A stretch of 35,537 bases of DNA from Candidatus Buchananbacteria bacterium (GTDB lineage: Bacteria; Patescibacteriota; Patescibacteriia; 2-01-FULL-39-33): the NCBI GenBank assembly GCA_017992755.1, contig JAGONZ010000003.1, positions 1 to 35,537 on the forward strand. The letters are read 5' to 3'. The notes beneath the pieces were generated by a model that ran no database searches, had not been told where the DNA came from, and worked only from the letters and a program-made list of their open reading frames with translations. Below are positions 1 to 7,583 of the stretch, one piece after another. Position 1 is the first letter of the stretch. Every line of letters begins with the position of its first letter. Made by a program: the position numbers and the translations under genes.

Positions 1-1577
1 CCGCCGGGGCTGACCATGAAGTTAAATGGATTACTATACTCATCTGGATTGTAGACCAACACCGAAGAGCGCCCTTGGCGATTTTCCGGCACGGCATCAC
101 TGGCATCGTTATTATTGATAATCACTGCCAAGGAGCTGGTGACATTGTCAGGCTTGAAATTCCAAACAACGTTAGTTGCTTGATTATTGGGCGGTGTGAA
201 ATTAGTACCACGAACCCGCACGGGATCGGCGGCATTGCCGACCGGCTGACCACGTCGTTTGAGCGAATCAGCGTCGGTTGCAGTTGTAGTGTTTTCAACA
301 CTACAAATACCAGGTCGAACAATATCGTTGACCACAAAGTTTTTCGGATCACTCACGAAACCTACTGCTGTTTCAACCGTTGCCTCATGTGATTCGTGAA
401 CAATATCAGGTACCTCGAAAATAATCTGGTTCGGTTGCCAAGTGGCGGTATCGCTACAAATATTATTTGGGAAGTTTACTGAAAACGAACCTAAACTCAC
501 CGTTCCAGGATCTACACCAAAATGCCGGCCAGTAATCGTGATGAAATTTCCGGGTGCGCCATTACCTGGCGTCACGGCATCGATGATGGGAACTTGATTA
601 CACTGCATAGTACAACTGCCGCCACAGTTGCGTCCCGTTTCATCACCGTCCTGCGTCTCATTAAAACAATGTGGCGGATCGATAACAACCTTAATAATCT
701 TTGAATCATATGTCGTTGACAAGCCGCCACTTGGGGTCATCACCGTCTTAAGTTGCCAATTAGTTTTAAGGGCATAAACACCTTTATCGCTCGTATCCCA
801 ATTAACACTCGACCCAAATTTCTCACTAGTTGTTGAATTAGGAGTGAATGCCTGACTGTGGTCGCTAAAACTTCCCTGTTGTGCTGCTAATTGTAATTTT
901 ACATTATCAATCCCACCTTCGCGGTTGTAGGTATAGGCACCCACCGCTAGATCCACGGCGTTAGGAATTCCCACTGGCTCTTCATAAGAAAAGTTCTGCC
1001 CTATAGTGACCGCATCCCAACCTGTAAGTGATGGCGCGCTAAATTTAGTAATCCTAGTCCCCTGTTTGGTATCACCCGGACAAATCCGATCACCAAACCC
1101 ACAACTCCCCCAATGGCCATCAGCATCACACGTGCGCACCCCACCACTACACCCACCACTCGAACAACTCCGAGTCTCTCCGGGCGTACACGTATCGCCA
1201 CCATTTAAAAATTCACTGGTCGTTCTAAAAATCATTGCCACGATTGCAAACGCACTCAAAATAATTACCAAACCAATCAAGCCCTGAATAATAATTCTTT
1301 TAGCGCGCGTAACTTCATCAGCACTACCGCCGGCTTTCATCCAGATCCAGCCGCCGTAGAGCATGACGAGCACTGCAACGACACCCAAGAATCCTAAGAG
1401 CCATTGGACAACCAACACAATCCCCTCGCGGAGCGTCAGGTCAGTGCCTTGTAAGACACCAAAACTACCCTGACTGGTACCGAAATTATCCTGCGCCAAA
1501 GCTGGAACAACCAACACCGCCGAGAGTAGTAATGCGGCGAAGGTGGCAAGGATTAATTGGCGGCGGAAATAATTCAT
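1..1577 (-). CDS. Membrane-anchored surface protein, T4SS-pilin-like N-domain plus IPT/TIG region (3' end off window)
   Basis: Open frame from ATG at 1577 to the window edge: 525 codons, no stop, so the C-terminus is missing. The first ~28 residues are a signal peptide ending ALAQ. A short spacer and two membrane helices follow (about 50-75 and 95-115), separated by a YGGWIWMKAGG turn and a basic stretch. This is the layout of the type IV secretion pilin-like domain common in CPR genomes. Next come a Cys-rich segment (CTPGETRSC, later GDETGRNCGGSC) and an IPT/TIG-like domain around residues 330-420 (ITPG/ITITGRHFG-type start). The start lies 3 bp after the stop of the upstream paralogue at 1581-4640, so they are probably cotranscribed. 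The likely role is a surface or adhesion protein held by the N-terminal helices; this is inference from architecture. No secretion genes adjoin it. Confidence 0.8.
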   Translation of the reverse strand, partial: MNYFRRQLILATFAALLLSAVLVVPALAQDNFGTSQGSFGVLQGTDLTLREGIVLVVQWLLGFLGVVAVLVMLYGGWIWMKAGGSADEVTRAKRIIIQGLIGLVIILSAFAIVAMIFRTTSEFLNGGDTCTPGETRSCSSGGCSGGVRTCDADGHWGSCGFGDRICPGDTKQGTRITKFSAPSLTGWDAVTIGQNFSYEEPVGIPNAVDLAVGAYTYNREGGIDNVKLQLAAQQGSFSDHSQAFTPNSTTSEKFGSSVNWDTSDKGVYALKTNWQLKTVMTPSGGLSTTYDSKIIKVVIDPPHCFNETQDGDETGRNCGGSCTMQCNQVPIIDAVTPGNGAPGNFITITGRHFGVDPGTVSLGSFSVNFPNNICSDTATWQPNQIIFEVPDIVHESHEATVETAVGFVSDPKNFVVNDIVRPGICSVENTTTATDADSLKRRGQPVGNAADPVRVRGTNFTPPNNQATNVVWNFKPDNVTSSLAVIINNNDASDAVPENRQGRSSVLVYNPDEYSNPFNFMVSPG

Positions 1578-1580
1578 ATG

Positions 1581-4500
1581 CTAGGGCGTGCACTTACCAA
1601 AGCAACAGCCAAGACCATTTGGATAATCTTCAGTGACCACCCAACTACCATCTATTGGTGTTTCTGCAGTTGAATGATGGGCAAAGCAAGTCGTCGCACA
1701 TGTAGCGGCTCCGGAAATATCTTCGCAGCGCATTTTAGCGTATGAAGCCGGATTAGGGAGTGTGACTTGAGCTGTCGTACCACCTGATTGAGTTTGGCCA
1801 CTGCCATTAACATCACTCGTGCAGCCAACGGTTGTCCCATCGGTCGCGCTTTGATACTGACAATTATTATTGCCAGCACCATTACCAGCATTTTTCGGTC
1901 CAGCACCGGGCAAAAAACAATTTTGATACACATCCTGCACGCCCGAACCAATAAATGGAGTATAGCTAACATTTGGATCAAGTCGGCTGTGGCGAATTTC
2001 GGCAGTGGTAAAATCAGCAAATGAATCGCGATCGGTATCGGTGCCTTCTTGGGCAATCCAATACCCGACCGGGTTAGCGCTTTTTGTCAGCGTCTCAAAT
2101 GCAACATATCGTTGGCTGCGCTCAAGGATTGTTTCGCCATAGTTCCACCCTGGTTTTAATGTGGAGCTGCGCACCAACCCATTAAATTCAATTACTACTG
2201 GTTGCCGATAATCAACTACTACTTCGTCACCAATTGGCGTAATTCGAGACACTAACGGCGACCGTAATTCAATTTTATCAGAAATCCAAAAGCTCCAATT
2301 GAAGCTATCTCCAATGCCGCCAGTTGCCGGCATTGAAGGTGTATATAAAGGCGTAATTGCATTGAGGATGTAGAAATTCTTTCCTGAATGACCGGTGCCG
2401 GTGCCCGATGCGCCATCGCTAGCACCAAGAATTGTATTAGGGGCGTCAGCGTCCGTGTAATAATCAAAGCTGCCATTGAGTGAATTACCAGCAATATCAA
2501 TAACGCCTTGCGCTACCTGATCAGTGGCAGTGCCTGGGTATTTAATCGTGCGACTCCCAATGGTTTTAGTACAGACGTCGCCGACAGTGCATTGACCACG
2601 CCACGCACTACACCAGGAAGTGTCCGCTCCGCACGTCCGCAATGGCGCCGCGCCGATACCAACTGAATAGTACGTAGCTTTATGGGCGTAATCTTGAGGA
2701 TTGGCTTTGACTAAAGCATTGGTTGGCCAACAAGTAATTTGTTCACCACAAGCATTTTGGCCGCAGGCTTCGGTGCTCCGCAATTCAATCGTTCGGTAGT
2801 TGTTAGAAATCTCTGCAGTATATGAAACGTCTTGAGCTGTACTTAAATTAGTATCGCCATCGATATTGGCGCGCACTTGGAACACTCCTTGGTCAACAAT
2901 CAGCGGACTGACCGCTTCATTGAACGTAATTTGAATAATCGCATTCCGAGCAACGTCCGGTCGGCCAGTAACTGTCTTTTGTTCGCTCGCCGCTACACCA
3001 CCCGCAGCAGTGACCATGATTAAATTAGCCGTACCAGTAGCCGCCGGCACAAACTTCAAGCCATATTCGCTGGCAGGCGTCCCCGTTTCTATCGTTTCGA
3101 CACAGCCAGCACCACACAGTTTAAATAAAGACCCAAAGTCGGTGACCAGGCGATTAGCAATTGCCGCGGCGGTAGCCGCGCCAGTGCTGCCAGTTTGAAT
3201 ATCCGCGCCGATCACATACCTTTTGAGATTGTTAACGCCACGCGCCAACTCCAATTGATCCCCTGTTTGAGCTGGAGTCACGGTTAAGCTCCAACTCGTG
3301 CCGGGCTCTGGTCGGGCAGCGACGCTCATTTGTAAGCCATTACCTAAACTAAACACCGTACCGCCGTTATATGCAGTATCAGTAAACGAACTGCCGTCGC
3401 TATAGGTCGTTTTTGGCTTTAAATCATTGCCCATCACAATCGTCACGTTGCCACCTACACGACCGCCGTACGTGCCATTAATTGTTGCCGCTGGGGCATT
3501 CGGAGTTTGGGCAATAACAGCACTCACCGTGGCCACTTGCTGTGATTTTAACTGCTGATTGTTGCCGTCAGTAATCGTGATCGCCAAGCGGCGAGCTGAC
3601 GCTGGCGTTCCGAGCGCGTAGAGGTCGGCTTCGTTATCAGGGTCAGGGAAGACGCCGCTGACACTCGCCATACTGCGTGGATTTAATAATTCGTTGGTGC
3701 TCAGGATTTCTGGCGGATCTAGATCAACTTCGCCGTTGGTGGTGAAATCCCACGCATATTGGCTACCGCCCCAAGCATTAAACACTGAGGCATTCGTAGC
3801 TTTGGCTAAAATATCTTTTTGCAGCACCACATAAAATTGACGATCGACTTGATCTTGTTGTCCTAAATACTTGTTAGGCGTCAAGACAAATGTTCGATTG
3901 TCATTGGTTTGGCTGACAGTCGTCGCTGTGAACTCATCGGCGGAAAAATTATCAGGTACGTCATCAGTAACACAGCCACGCGCCGTTTCGGTGTCGGTAT
4001 ATAAACAGAGCTGAACGTTCTTAAGCGGCTCGCCGTCGCATTTGTCGTTACCGTTGCGATCATCACAGATCGAGCTCGGCACAACTTGCTCTTTAAAAGT
4101 CACCGCAATCCAAGTATTAATTGGCACTTCCTGCTGGCCCTTCTCTGGATAGGTACTCGCAATTGGTCCGAGACCGATACCCGAGCGCCAGCGATCACTG
4201 GCACAGCCAGGACATGGATTGTCAGGGCCGCCGTTATTGCGACCATAACCGAGCAGGTTGAAAATTAACGTGACAATTCCAAACGACACCAAGATAATTA
4301 CTAGCCCAATTATACCGTTGCGGATAATCTTTTTCGCCTGAATAATCTTTTTATCATCACCCCCGGCAGTCATCCAGACAAAGCCGCCGTACAGGATTAC
4401 CAAAACGACAACGACCGCTAGGAAGCCAAGAAGATACTGAACGACACGGATAATCGCCCCGCGCAAATCAAGGTCAGGTGCTCGGAGAATATCGAAACTG

Positions 4501-4640
4501 CCGCTCGTTACTTGAAAGGCGTCAGTACCAGTGGTCTGCGCTGAAACCACCAACGGCAAAGCCATCGCCGCGATAAACGCGATGATGATGAAATACTTGC
4601 TGATTCTGGATGTGAGCCTGTGCATGGGTTCAGGGTACAT
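1581..4640 (-). CDS. Large surface protein, T4SS-pilin-like N-domain plus Ig-like (Big_5/SbsA-type) repeats
   Basis: About 1019 residues. The signal peptide ends VVSAQ, then two membrane helices (about 62-85 and 108-130) flank a YGGFVWMTAGGDDKK turn and an amphipathic basic linker, matching the N-domain of the next gene. The extracellular part holds at least three SbsA-type Ig-like modules. They start near IASTYPEKGQQEVPIN, GRPDVARNAIIQITF and VSRITPIGDEVVVDY. An acidic DRNGNDKCDGE loop may bind calcium. The C-terminal ~80 residues are Cys-rich (CED, CATTC, CCFGKC), suggesting disulfides outside the cell. ATG at 4640 lies 2 bp after the yqeY stop. GTG at 4643 and ATG at 4625 are alternatives, and the last gives the neatest signal peptide. 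Function is inferred: an anchored adhesin or appendage component. Confidence 0.88.
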   Translation of the reverse strand: MYPEPMHRLTSRISKYFIIIAFIAAMALPLVVSAQTTGTDAFQVTSGSFDILRAPDLDLRGAIIRVVQYLLGFLAVVVVLVILYGGFVWMTAGGDDKKIIQAKKIIRNGIIGLVIILVSFGIVTLIFNLLGYGRNNGGPDNPCPGCASDRWRSGIGLGPIASTYPEKGQQEVPINTWIAVTFKEQVVPSSICDDRNGNDKCDGEPLKNVQLCLYTDTETARGCVTDDVPDNFSADEFTATTVSQTNDNRTFVLTPNKYLGQQDQVDRQFYVVLQKDILAKATNASVFNAWGGSQYAWDFTTNGEVDLDPPEILSTNELLNPRSMASVSGVFPDPDNEADLYALGTPASARRLAITITDGNNQQLKSQQVATVSAVIAQTPNAPAATINGTYGGRVGGNVTIVMGNDLKPKTTYSDGSSFTDTAYNGGTVFSLGNGLQMSVAARPEPGTSWSLTVTPAQTGDQLELARGVNNLKRYVIGADIQTGSTGAATAAAIANRLVTDFGSLFKLCGAGCVETIETGTPASEYGLKFVPAATGTANLIMVTAAGGVAASEQKTVTGRPDVARNAIIQITFNEAVSPLIVDQGVFQVRANIDGDTNLSTAQDVSYTAEISNNYRTIELRSTEACGQNACGEQITCWPTNALVKANPQDYAHKATYYSVGIGAAPLRTCGADTSWCSAWRGQCTVGDVCTKTIGSRTIKYPGTATDQVAQGVIDIAGNSLNGSFDYYTDADAPNTILGASDGASGTGTGHSGKNFYILNAITPLYTPSMPATGGIGDSFNWSFWISDKIELRSPLVSRITPIGDEVVVDYRQPVVIEFNGLVRSSTLKPGWNYGETILERSQRYVAFETLTKSANPVGYWIAQEGTDTDRDSFADFTTAEIRHSRLDPNVSYTPFIGSGVQDVYQNCFLPGAGPKNAGNGAGNNNCQYQSATDGTTVGCTSDVNGSGQTQSGGTTAQVTLPNPASYAKMRCEDISGAATCATTCFAHHSTAETPIDGSWVVTEDYPNGLGCCFGKCTP

Positions 4641-4642
4641 CA

Positions 4643-5092
4643 CTACTTGTTAGCTAATTTGGCTTTGACGATCGCCGACACTTGTTGGCCGTCAGCGCGA
4701 TCTTTGAGTTTGGCCATTGCCGCGCCCATAATCGCTCCGAAACCATTCGCACCAGAGGCAATAGCCTCATCGACGGCCGCGACGATCTCGGCTTCGCTGA
4801 GCGGCTCCGGCAGAAAAGTTTTAATCAACTCTGCCTCTCGCTCTTCTTGCTCTGCCAGCTCTGCCCGATCGTTATCACGATAACTTGTGGCCGACTCGAC
4901 GCGCTTTTTGAGTTCGCTGCGCAACACGGCGATGAGCTCCGGATCGGGTAACGGCTGATCTTTTGCCGCGCCGCTTTCGATCTTGCGGTTAGTGATTGCC
5001 GCCTTGATCATTCGGAGGATGCCGATTGTTGCTAGATCTTTAGCCTTAGCAGCTTCGAGGTAGCGATTATCAATCTGTTCGTTCAGTGACAT
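4643..5092 (-). CDS. yqeY: GatB/YqeY domain protein
   Basis: A 149-residue protein matching the stand-alone YqeY family (about 150 residues), which is related to the tail domain of the GatB amidotransferase subunit and is presumed to act on tRNA-linked amidation. Family traits are the N-terminal helix with SLNEQIDNRYLEAAKAKD, the region around ELKKRVESATSYRDNDR, and the C-terminal block GANGFGAIMGAAMAKLKDRADGQ. It follows rpsU by 57 bp, an arrangement seen in many bacteria, and runs directly into the first surface-protein gene. The biochemical role of YqeY is not settled in the family; I add nothing beyond membership. Confidence 0.92.
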   Translation of the reverse strand: MSLNEQIDNRYLEAAKAKDLATIGILRMIKAAITNRKIESGAAKDQPLPDPELIAVLRSELKKRVESATSYRDNDRAELAEQEEREAELIKTFLPEPLSEAEIVAAVDEAIASGANGFGAIMGAAMAKLKDRADGQQVSAIVKAKLANK

Positions 5093-5114
5093 AAGTACAT
5101 TACTGAATAATTTC

Positions 5115-5138
5115 CTGCTGACGACTGGTCGTCAGCAG
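5115..5138 (-). repeat. Perfect inverted repeat between rpsU and yqeY
   Basis: Two 11-base arms (CTGCTGACGAC and GTCGTCAGCAG) around a 2-base centre form a long stable hairpin in the 57-bp gap. No T-run follows on the minus strand, so it is not a classical terminator. It could be an RNA processing or partial attenuation site that sets the ratio of rpsU to yqeY, or a protein-binding palindrome. Confidence 0.6.
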
Positions 5139-5149
5139 TGAACTGTTCA

Positions 5150-5392
5150 TTAACGACGAGTATCGCGTCGCGTATCTTCTTCTAGTTTGCCGATTTTTTT
5201 GAGGTATTCGCGTTTAGCGGTAATCTCGGTTCGCCGTGAGGCGGCGGCACGTTTGGCGGTTTTGTTTTTTTCGGATGAGTGATAGCGAATTTTTCGCGAC
5301 TGAATCAACCGGCCACTCTGCTGGATCTTTTTACCAAAACGCCGCACGAGCGCTTCAAATGTTTCACCTTTTTTGCGTTTTACTTCTGCCAC
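5150..5392 (-). CDS. rpsU: 30S ribosomal protein bS21
   Basis: 80 residues, slightly longer than the usual ~60-70. It has the bS21 pattern of an N-terminal segment with GETFEALVRRFGKKIQQSG, then a strongly basic helix (SRKIRYHSSEKNKTAKRAAASRR) and a charged tail. The start is GTG at 5392; AAGGA lies upstream but about 15 bases away, a poor spacing. It lies 44 bp after hisS and before yqeY on the same strand. bS21 contacts the 3' end of 16S rRNA near the anti-Shine-Dalgarno region in the 30S subunit, which is relevant given the mixed initiation signals in this window. Confidence 0.93.
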   Translation of the reverse strand: MAEVKRKKGETFEALVRRFGKKIQQSGRLIQSRKIRYHSSEKNKTAKRAAASRRTEITAKREYLKKIGKLEEDTRRDTRR

Positions 5393-5436
5393 TGTAATTT
5401 CACCGTTCCTTTCTATTCTTATGACTTAAATCGTTA

Positions 5437-6876
5437 CTAAGGGGTAATATCTTCCAGTTCATCAAAATGCTTCACTTCATGCTCCAGGGCCAGCGCTTCT
5501 GGCTCGGGTGTAACTTCTACTGGCGCGGCCGCGACGATCTGCCGTTGCTCATGGCGCTCCAAGCGGCGGACCAACTCTGATTCAATCTTATTGAAATCAA
5601 TAGTCTCCTGAATCCCGCCATCCATATCACGCACGAGAATCGTGCCGTCACCAATTTCTTTTTGACCGAGGATCAAGCAAAATTTCACGCCCAGCTTGTT
5701 GGCTAATTCCAACTGCTGCTTGAGCGTGTCCTTGTTGAAAGCCTGGGCCAATTTGAAACCGCGGCTGCGCAAGCGCTCATAAAGTACGAGCGTTTTTTTC
5801 TTGGCGGCATCGCCAAGTTGTGCCACAAAAATATCAGCCTGAGTTTCGTCGGCCACTTTGATATCTTGCTCACGCAGGCGAGCTACAATTCGGTCCATAC
5901 CGAGCGACAACCCACACGCCGGCGTCATTTCGCGACCGCCAAGCATTTCAACTAAGTGATCATATCGACCACCACCGCCGAGCGACGTTTTGCCAGTGGC
6001 ATCATCGATCGCCCAGTATTCAAAAATAGTGCGGGTGTAATAATCTAATCCCCGTACGATAAATGGGTTAAGGTTGTACGGCAAATCAAGCTCATCCAAA
6101 TATTCAATCACTTTCATTAAGTGCTTCTTGGATGATTCGTCCAAATAATCAAGGATTTGAGGGGCGCCTTCACGCAATGCCACACACGCTTCTTCTTTGC
6201 AATCAAGTAAGCGCAATGGGTTTTTGGTCAAGCGAGTTTTACAATTTTCATCAAGCTCTTTGCTGTGCGCTTTGTAATATTTTACGAGCGCTTTTTTGTA
6301 CTCTTCGCGTGATTCGGGATAGCCGAGGCTATTGATCTGAATCGTGGCTTCCAACCCGAGCTCGCGCAAGCAGTTATACCCCATCAAAATCATCTGGGCA
6401 TCCAGGGCTGGGTTATCTTCGCCGATCGCTTCATAGCCAAGTTGATAAAACTGACGATAGCGGCCAGCTTGTGGTCGTTCGTGTCTGAACTGTGGACCAA
6501 CATAGAAAAACTTCACCGGCTGCATTTGATTAAGCATGCCGTGCTGAATATAAGCCCGGACAACACCGGCTGTCATTTCTGGTCGAAGCGCTAATTGATC
6601 ACCACCCTGATCGGCAAACATATACATTTCTTTTTCAACGATGTCGGTTTGTTTACCAACACCGCGGATAAAGAGATCAGCATGTTCGACGATCGGCGTA
6701 TCGATGCGGCCATACCCGTAATCATCAGCAATCTTCTGAGCTACGCGTCGGAGCGCTCGCCAGTGCTGCTGGTCTTGCGGCAAAATATCGCGCATGCCGC
6801 TAACTGTCGCGATGTCGCGCTTGGTTTTCTTAGGTTTCTTTTCAGGCTCGACGGCCTTTGGTGCTTTCATTGCCAT
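5437..6876 (-). CDS. hisS: Histidine--tRNA ligase
   Basis: 479 residues, class II aminoacyl-tRNA synthetase that charges tRNA-His. Visible motifs are motif 1 around IDTPIVEHADLFIRGVG, motif 2 with ALRPEMTAGVVRAYI and FRHERPQAGRYRQFYQLG, the histidine-specific blocks GLDYYTRTIFEYW and LGGGGRYDHLVEMLGG, motif 3 ACGLSLGMDRI, and a C-terminal anticodon-binding domain from about residue 345. There is an N-terminal Lys-rich extension of ~20 residues and an acidic C-terminal tail of ~35 residues beyond the usual family end. The start ATG at 6876 lies 5 bp after the lepB stop. A promoter inside the end of lepB (6888-6917) would give a short leader. Confidence 0.97.
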   Translation of the reverse strand: MAMKAPKAVEPEKKPKKTKRDIATVSGMRDILPQDQQHWRALRRVAQKIADDYGYGRIDTPIVEHADLFIRGVGKQTDIVEKEMYMFADQGGDQLALRPEMTAGVVRAYIQHGMLNQMQPVKFFYVGPQFRHERPQAGRYRQFYQLGYEAIGEDNPALDAQMILMGYNCLRELGLEATIQINSLGYPESREEYKKALVKYYKAHSKELDENCKTRLTKNPLRLLDCKEEACVALREGAPQILDYLDESSKKHLMKVIEYLDELDLPYNLNPFIVRGLDYYTRTIFEYWAIDDATGKTSLGGGGRYDHLVEMLGGREMTPACGLSLGMDRIVARLREQDIKVADETQADIFVAQLGDAAKKKTLVLYERLRSRGFKLAQAFNKDTLKQQLELANKLGVKFCLILGQKEIGDGTILVRDMDGGIQETIDFNKIESELVRRLERHEQRQIVAAAPVEVTPEPEALALEHEVKHFDELEDITP

Positions 6877-6881
6877 ACAGT

Positions 6882-7481
6882 TTAGAAATTATAGTCAGGA
6901 TCGTTAAATACCGTCAGACGCTCAATCGGCCAGCCACGAATCCAGGTGCGGCCGATAATAAAATCTTTATTGACTGGACCAAAACTGCGTGAATCTTTGC
7001 TCTGTTCTCGGTTATCACCAAGCAAGAAATACTGGTTATCGCCAAGTGTCACATCGCCAAACCCGTGAAGCGCCAGCTCAGTCCGACGATCAGCGGGTAA
7101 GTATGTTTCATTAAGCAACTGGGGTTCGCTGCCATTTTTGGAAATATACACCTGATCATCGCGAATCGTCACCCGTTCCCCTGGCAATCCAATAATCCGT
7201 TTAATGAAAAATTGTTTCGGATCCAGTGGGTATTTAAACACGACAATTTCTCCGCGCTCTGGTTCGCGCACTCGATAACTCAACTCATCAATAATCAAGT
7301 ACTCATGATCGTAAAAGTTCGGCTCCATTGATTCACCTTTGACATAGAAAGGTTGAATCAAGAAATAACGAACTGGAACGATAATTGCCAACGAAATTAC
7401 CGCCACTTTAATGACCTCAAACACGAGGCTGCCAAGAGCAGCTCCACGTGAGGGTGTGGATGACTGATAATTTTCGCTCAT
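6882..7481 (-). CDS. lepB: Signal peptidase I
   Basis: 199 residues from ATG 7481. One N-terminal membrane helix (about 18-42) is followed by the S26 peptidase fold. The catalytic Ser51 lies in KGESMEPN, the catalytic Lys94 in FFIKRIIGLPGERV, and the conserved box GDNREQSKDSRSFGPV follows. It cleaves signal peptides of exported proteins on the outer face of the membrane; the two surface proteins downstream in the same run are obvious substrates. An in-frame TTG at 7502 is unlikely as the start because it would lie upstream of the -10 element at 7491-7496. The predicted transcript starts about 3 bases before ATG 7481. Confidence 0.95.
   Translation of the reverse strand: MSENYQSSTPSRGAALGSLVFEVIKVAVISLAIIVPVRYFLIQPFYVKGESMEPNFYDHEYLIIDELSYRVREPERGEIVVFKYPLDPKQFFIKRIIGLPGERVTIRDDQVYISKNGSEPQLLNETYLPADRRTELALHGFGDVTLGDNQYFLLGDNREQSKDSRSFGPVNKDFIIGRTWIRGWPIERLTVFNDPDYNF
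6888..6917 (-). promoter_or_regulatory. Probable internal promoter for hisS
   Basis: On the minus strand CTGACG (6912-6917) is followed after 18 bp by a perfect TATAAT (6888-6893), 11 bases before the hisS ATG. It lies inside the last codons of lepB. The -35 matches consensus at 4 of 6 positions. Confidence 0.5.
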
Positions 7482-7490
7482 ATAGGCTTT

Positions 7491-7519
7491 AAGATAGCAC
7501 AAACAACCCTAATTGGCAA
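7491..7519 (-). promoter_or_regulatory. lepB promoter, near-leaderless
   Basis: TTGCCA (7514-7519), 17 bp, TATCTT (7491-7496) on the minus strand. The expected transcript start near 7484 is about 3 bases before the lepB ATG at 7481, so no Shine-Dalgarno sequence fits in the mRNA. It decides the lepB start. Confidence 0.7.
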
Positions 7520-7548
7520 ATAATTGATTTAAGCTATACCATTTTCTG

Positions 7549-7577
7549 TTGGCAAGTTTCAAGGGATGCGTTATACT
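7549..7577 (+). promoter_or_regulatory. Promoter of the LCP gene, leaderless
   Basis: TTGGCA (7549-7554), 17 bp, TATACT (7572-7577). Six bases separate the -10 element from ATG 7584, so transcription should begin at or beside the A of the start codon. This rules out the in-frame ATG at 7566, which lies within the promoter. Confidence 0.75.
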
Positions 7578-7583
7578 GTGAGA

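Noticed and set aside
75-1287. Several small frames on both strands at the left end
   Set aside because: The continuous 525-codon minus-strand frame with signal peptide and membrane helices explains the region; the small frames are its shadows.
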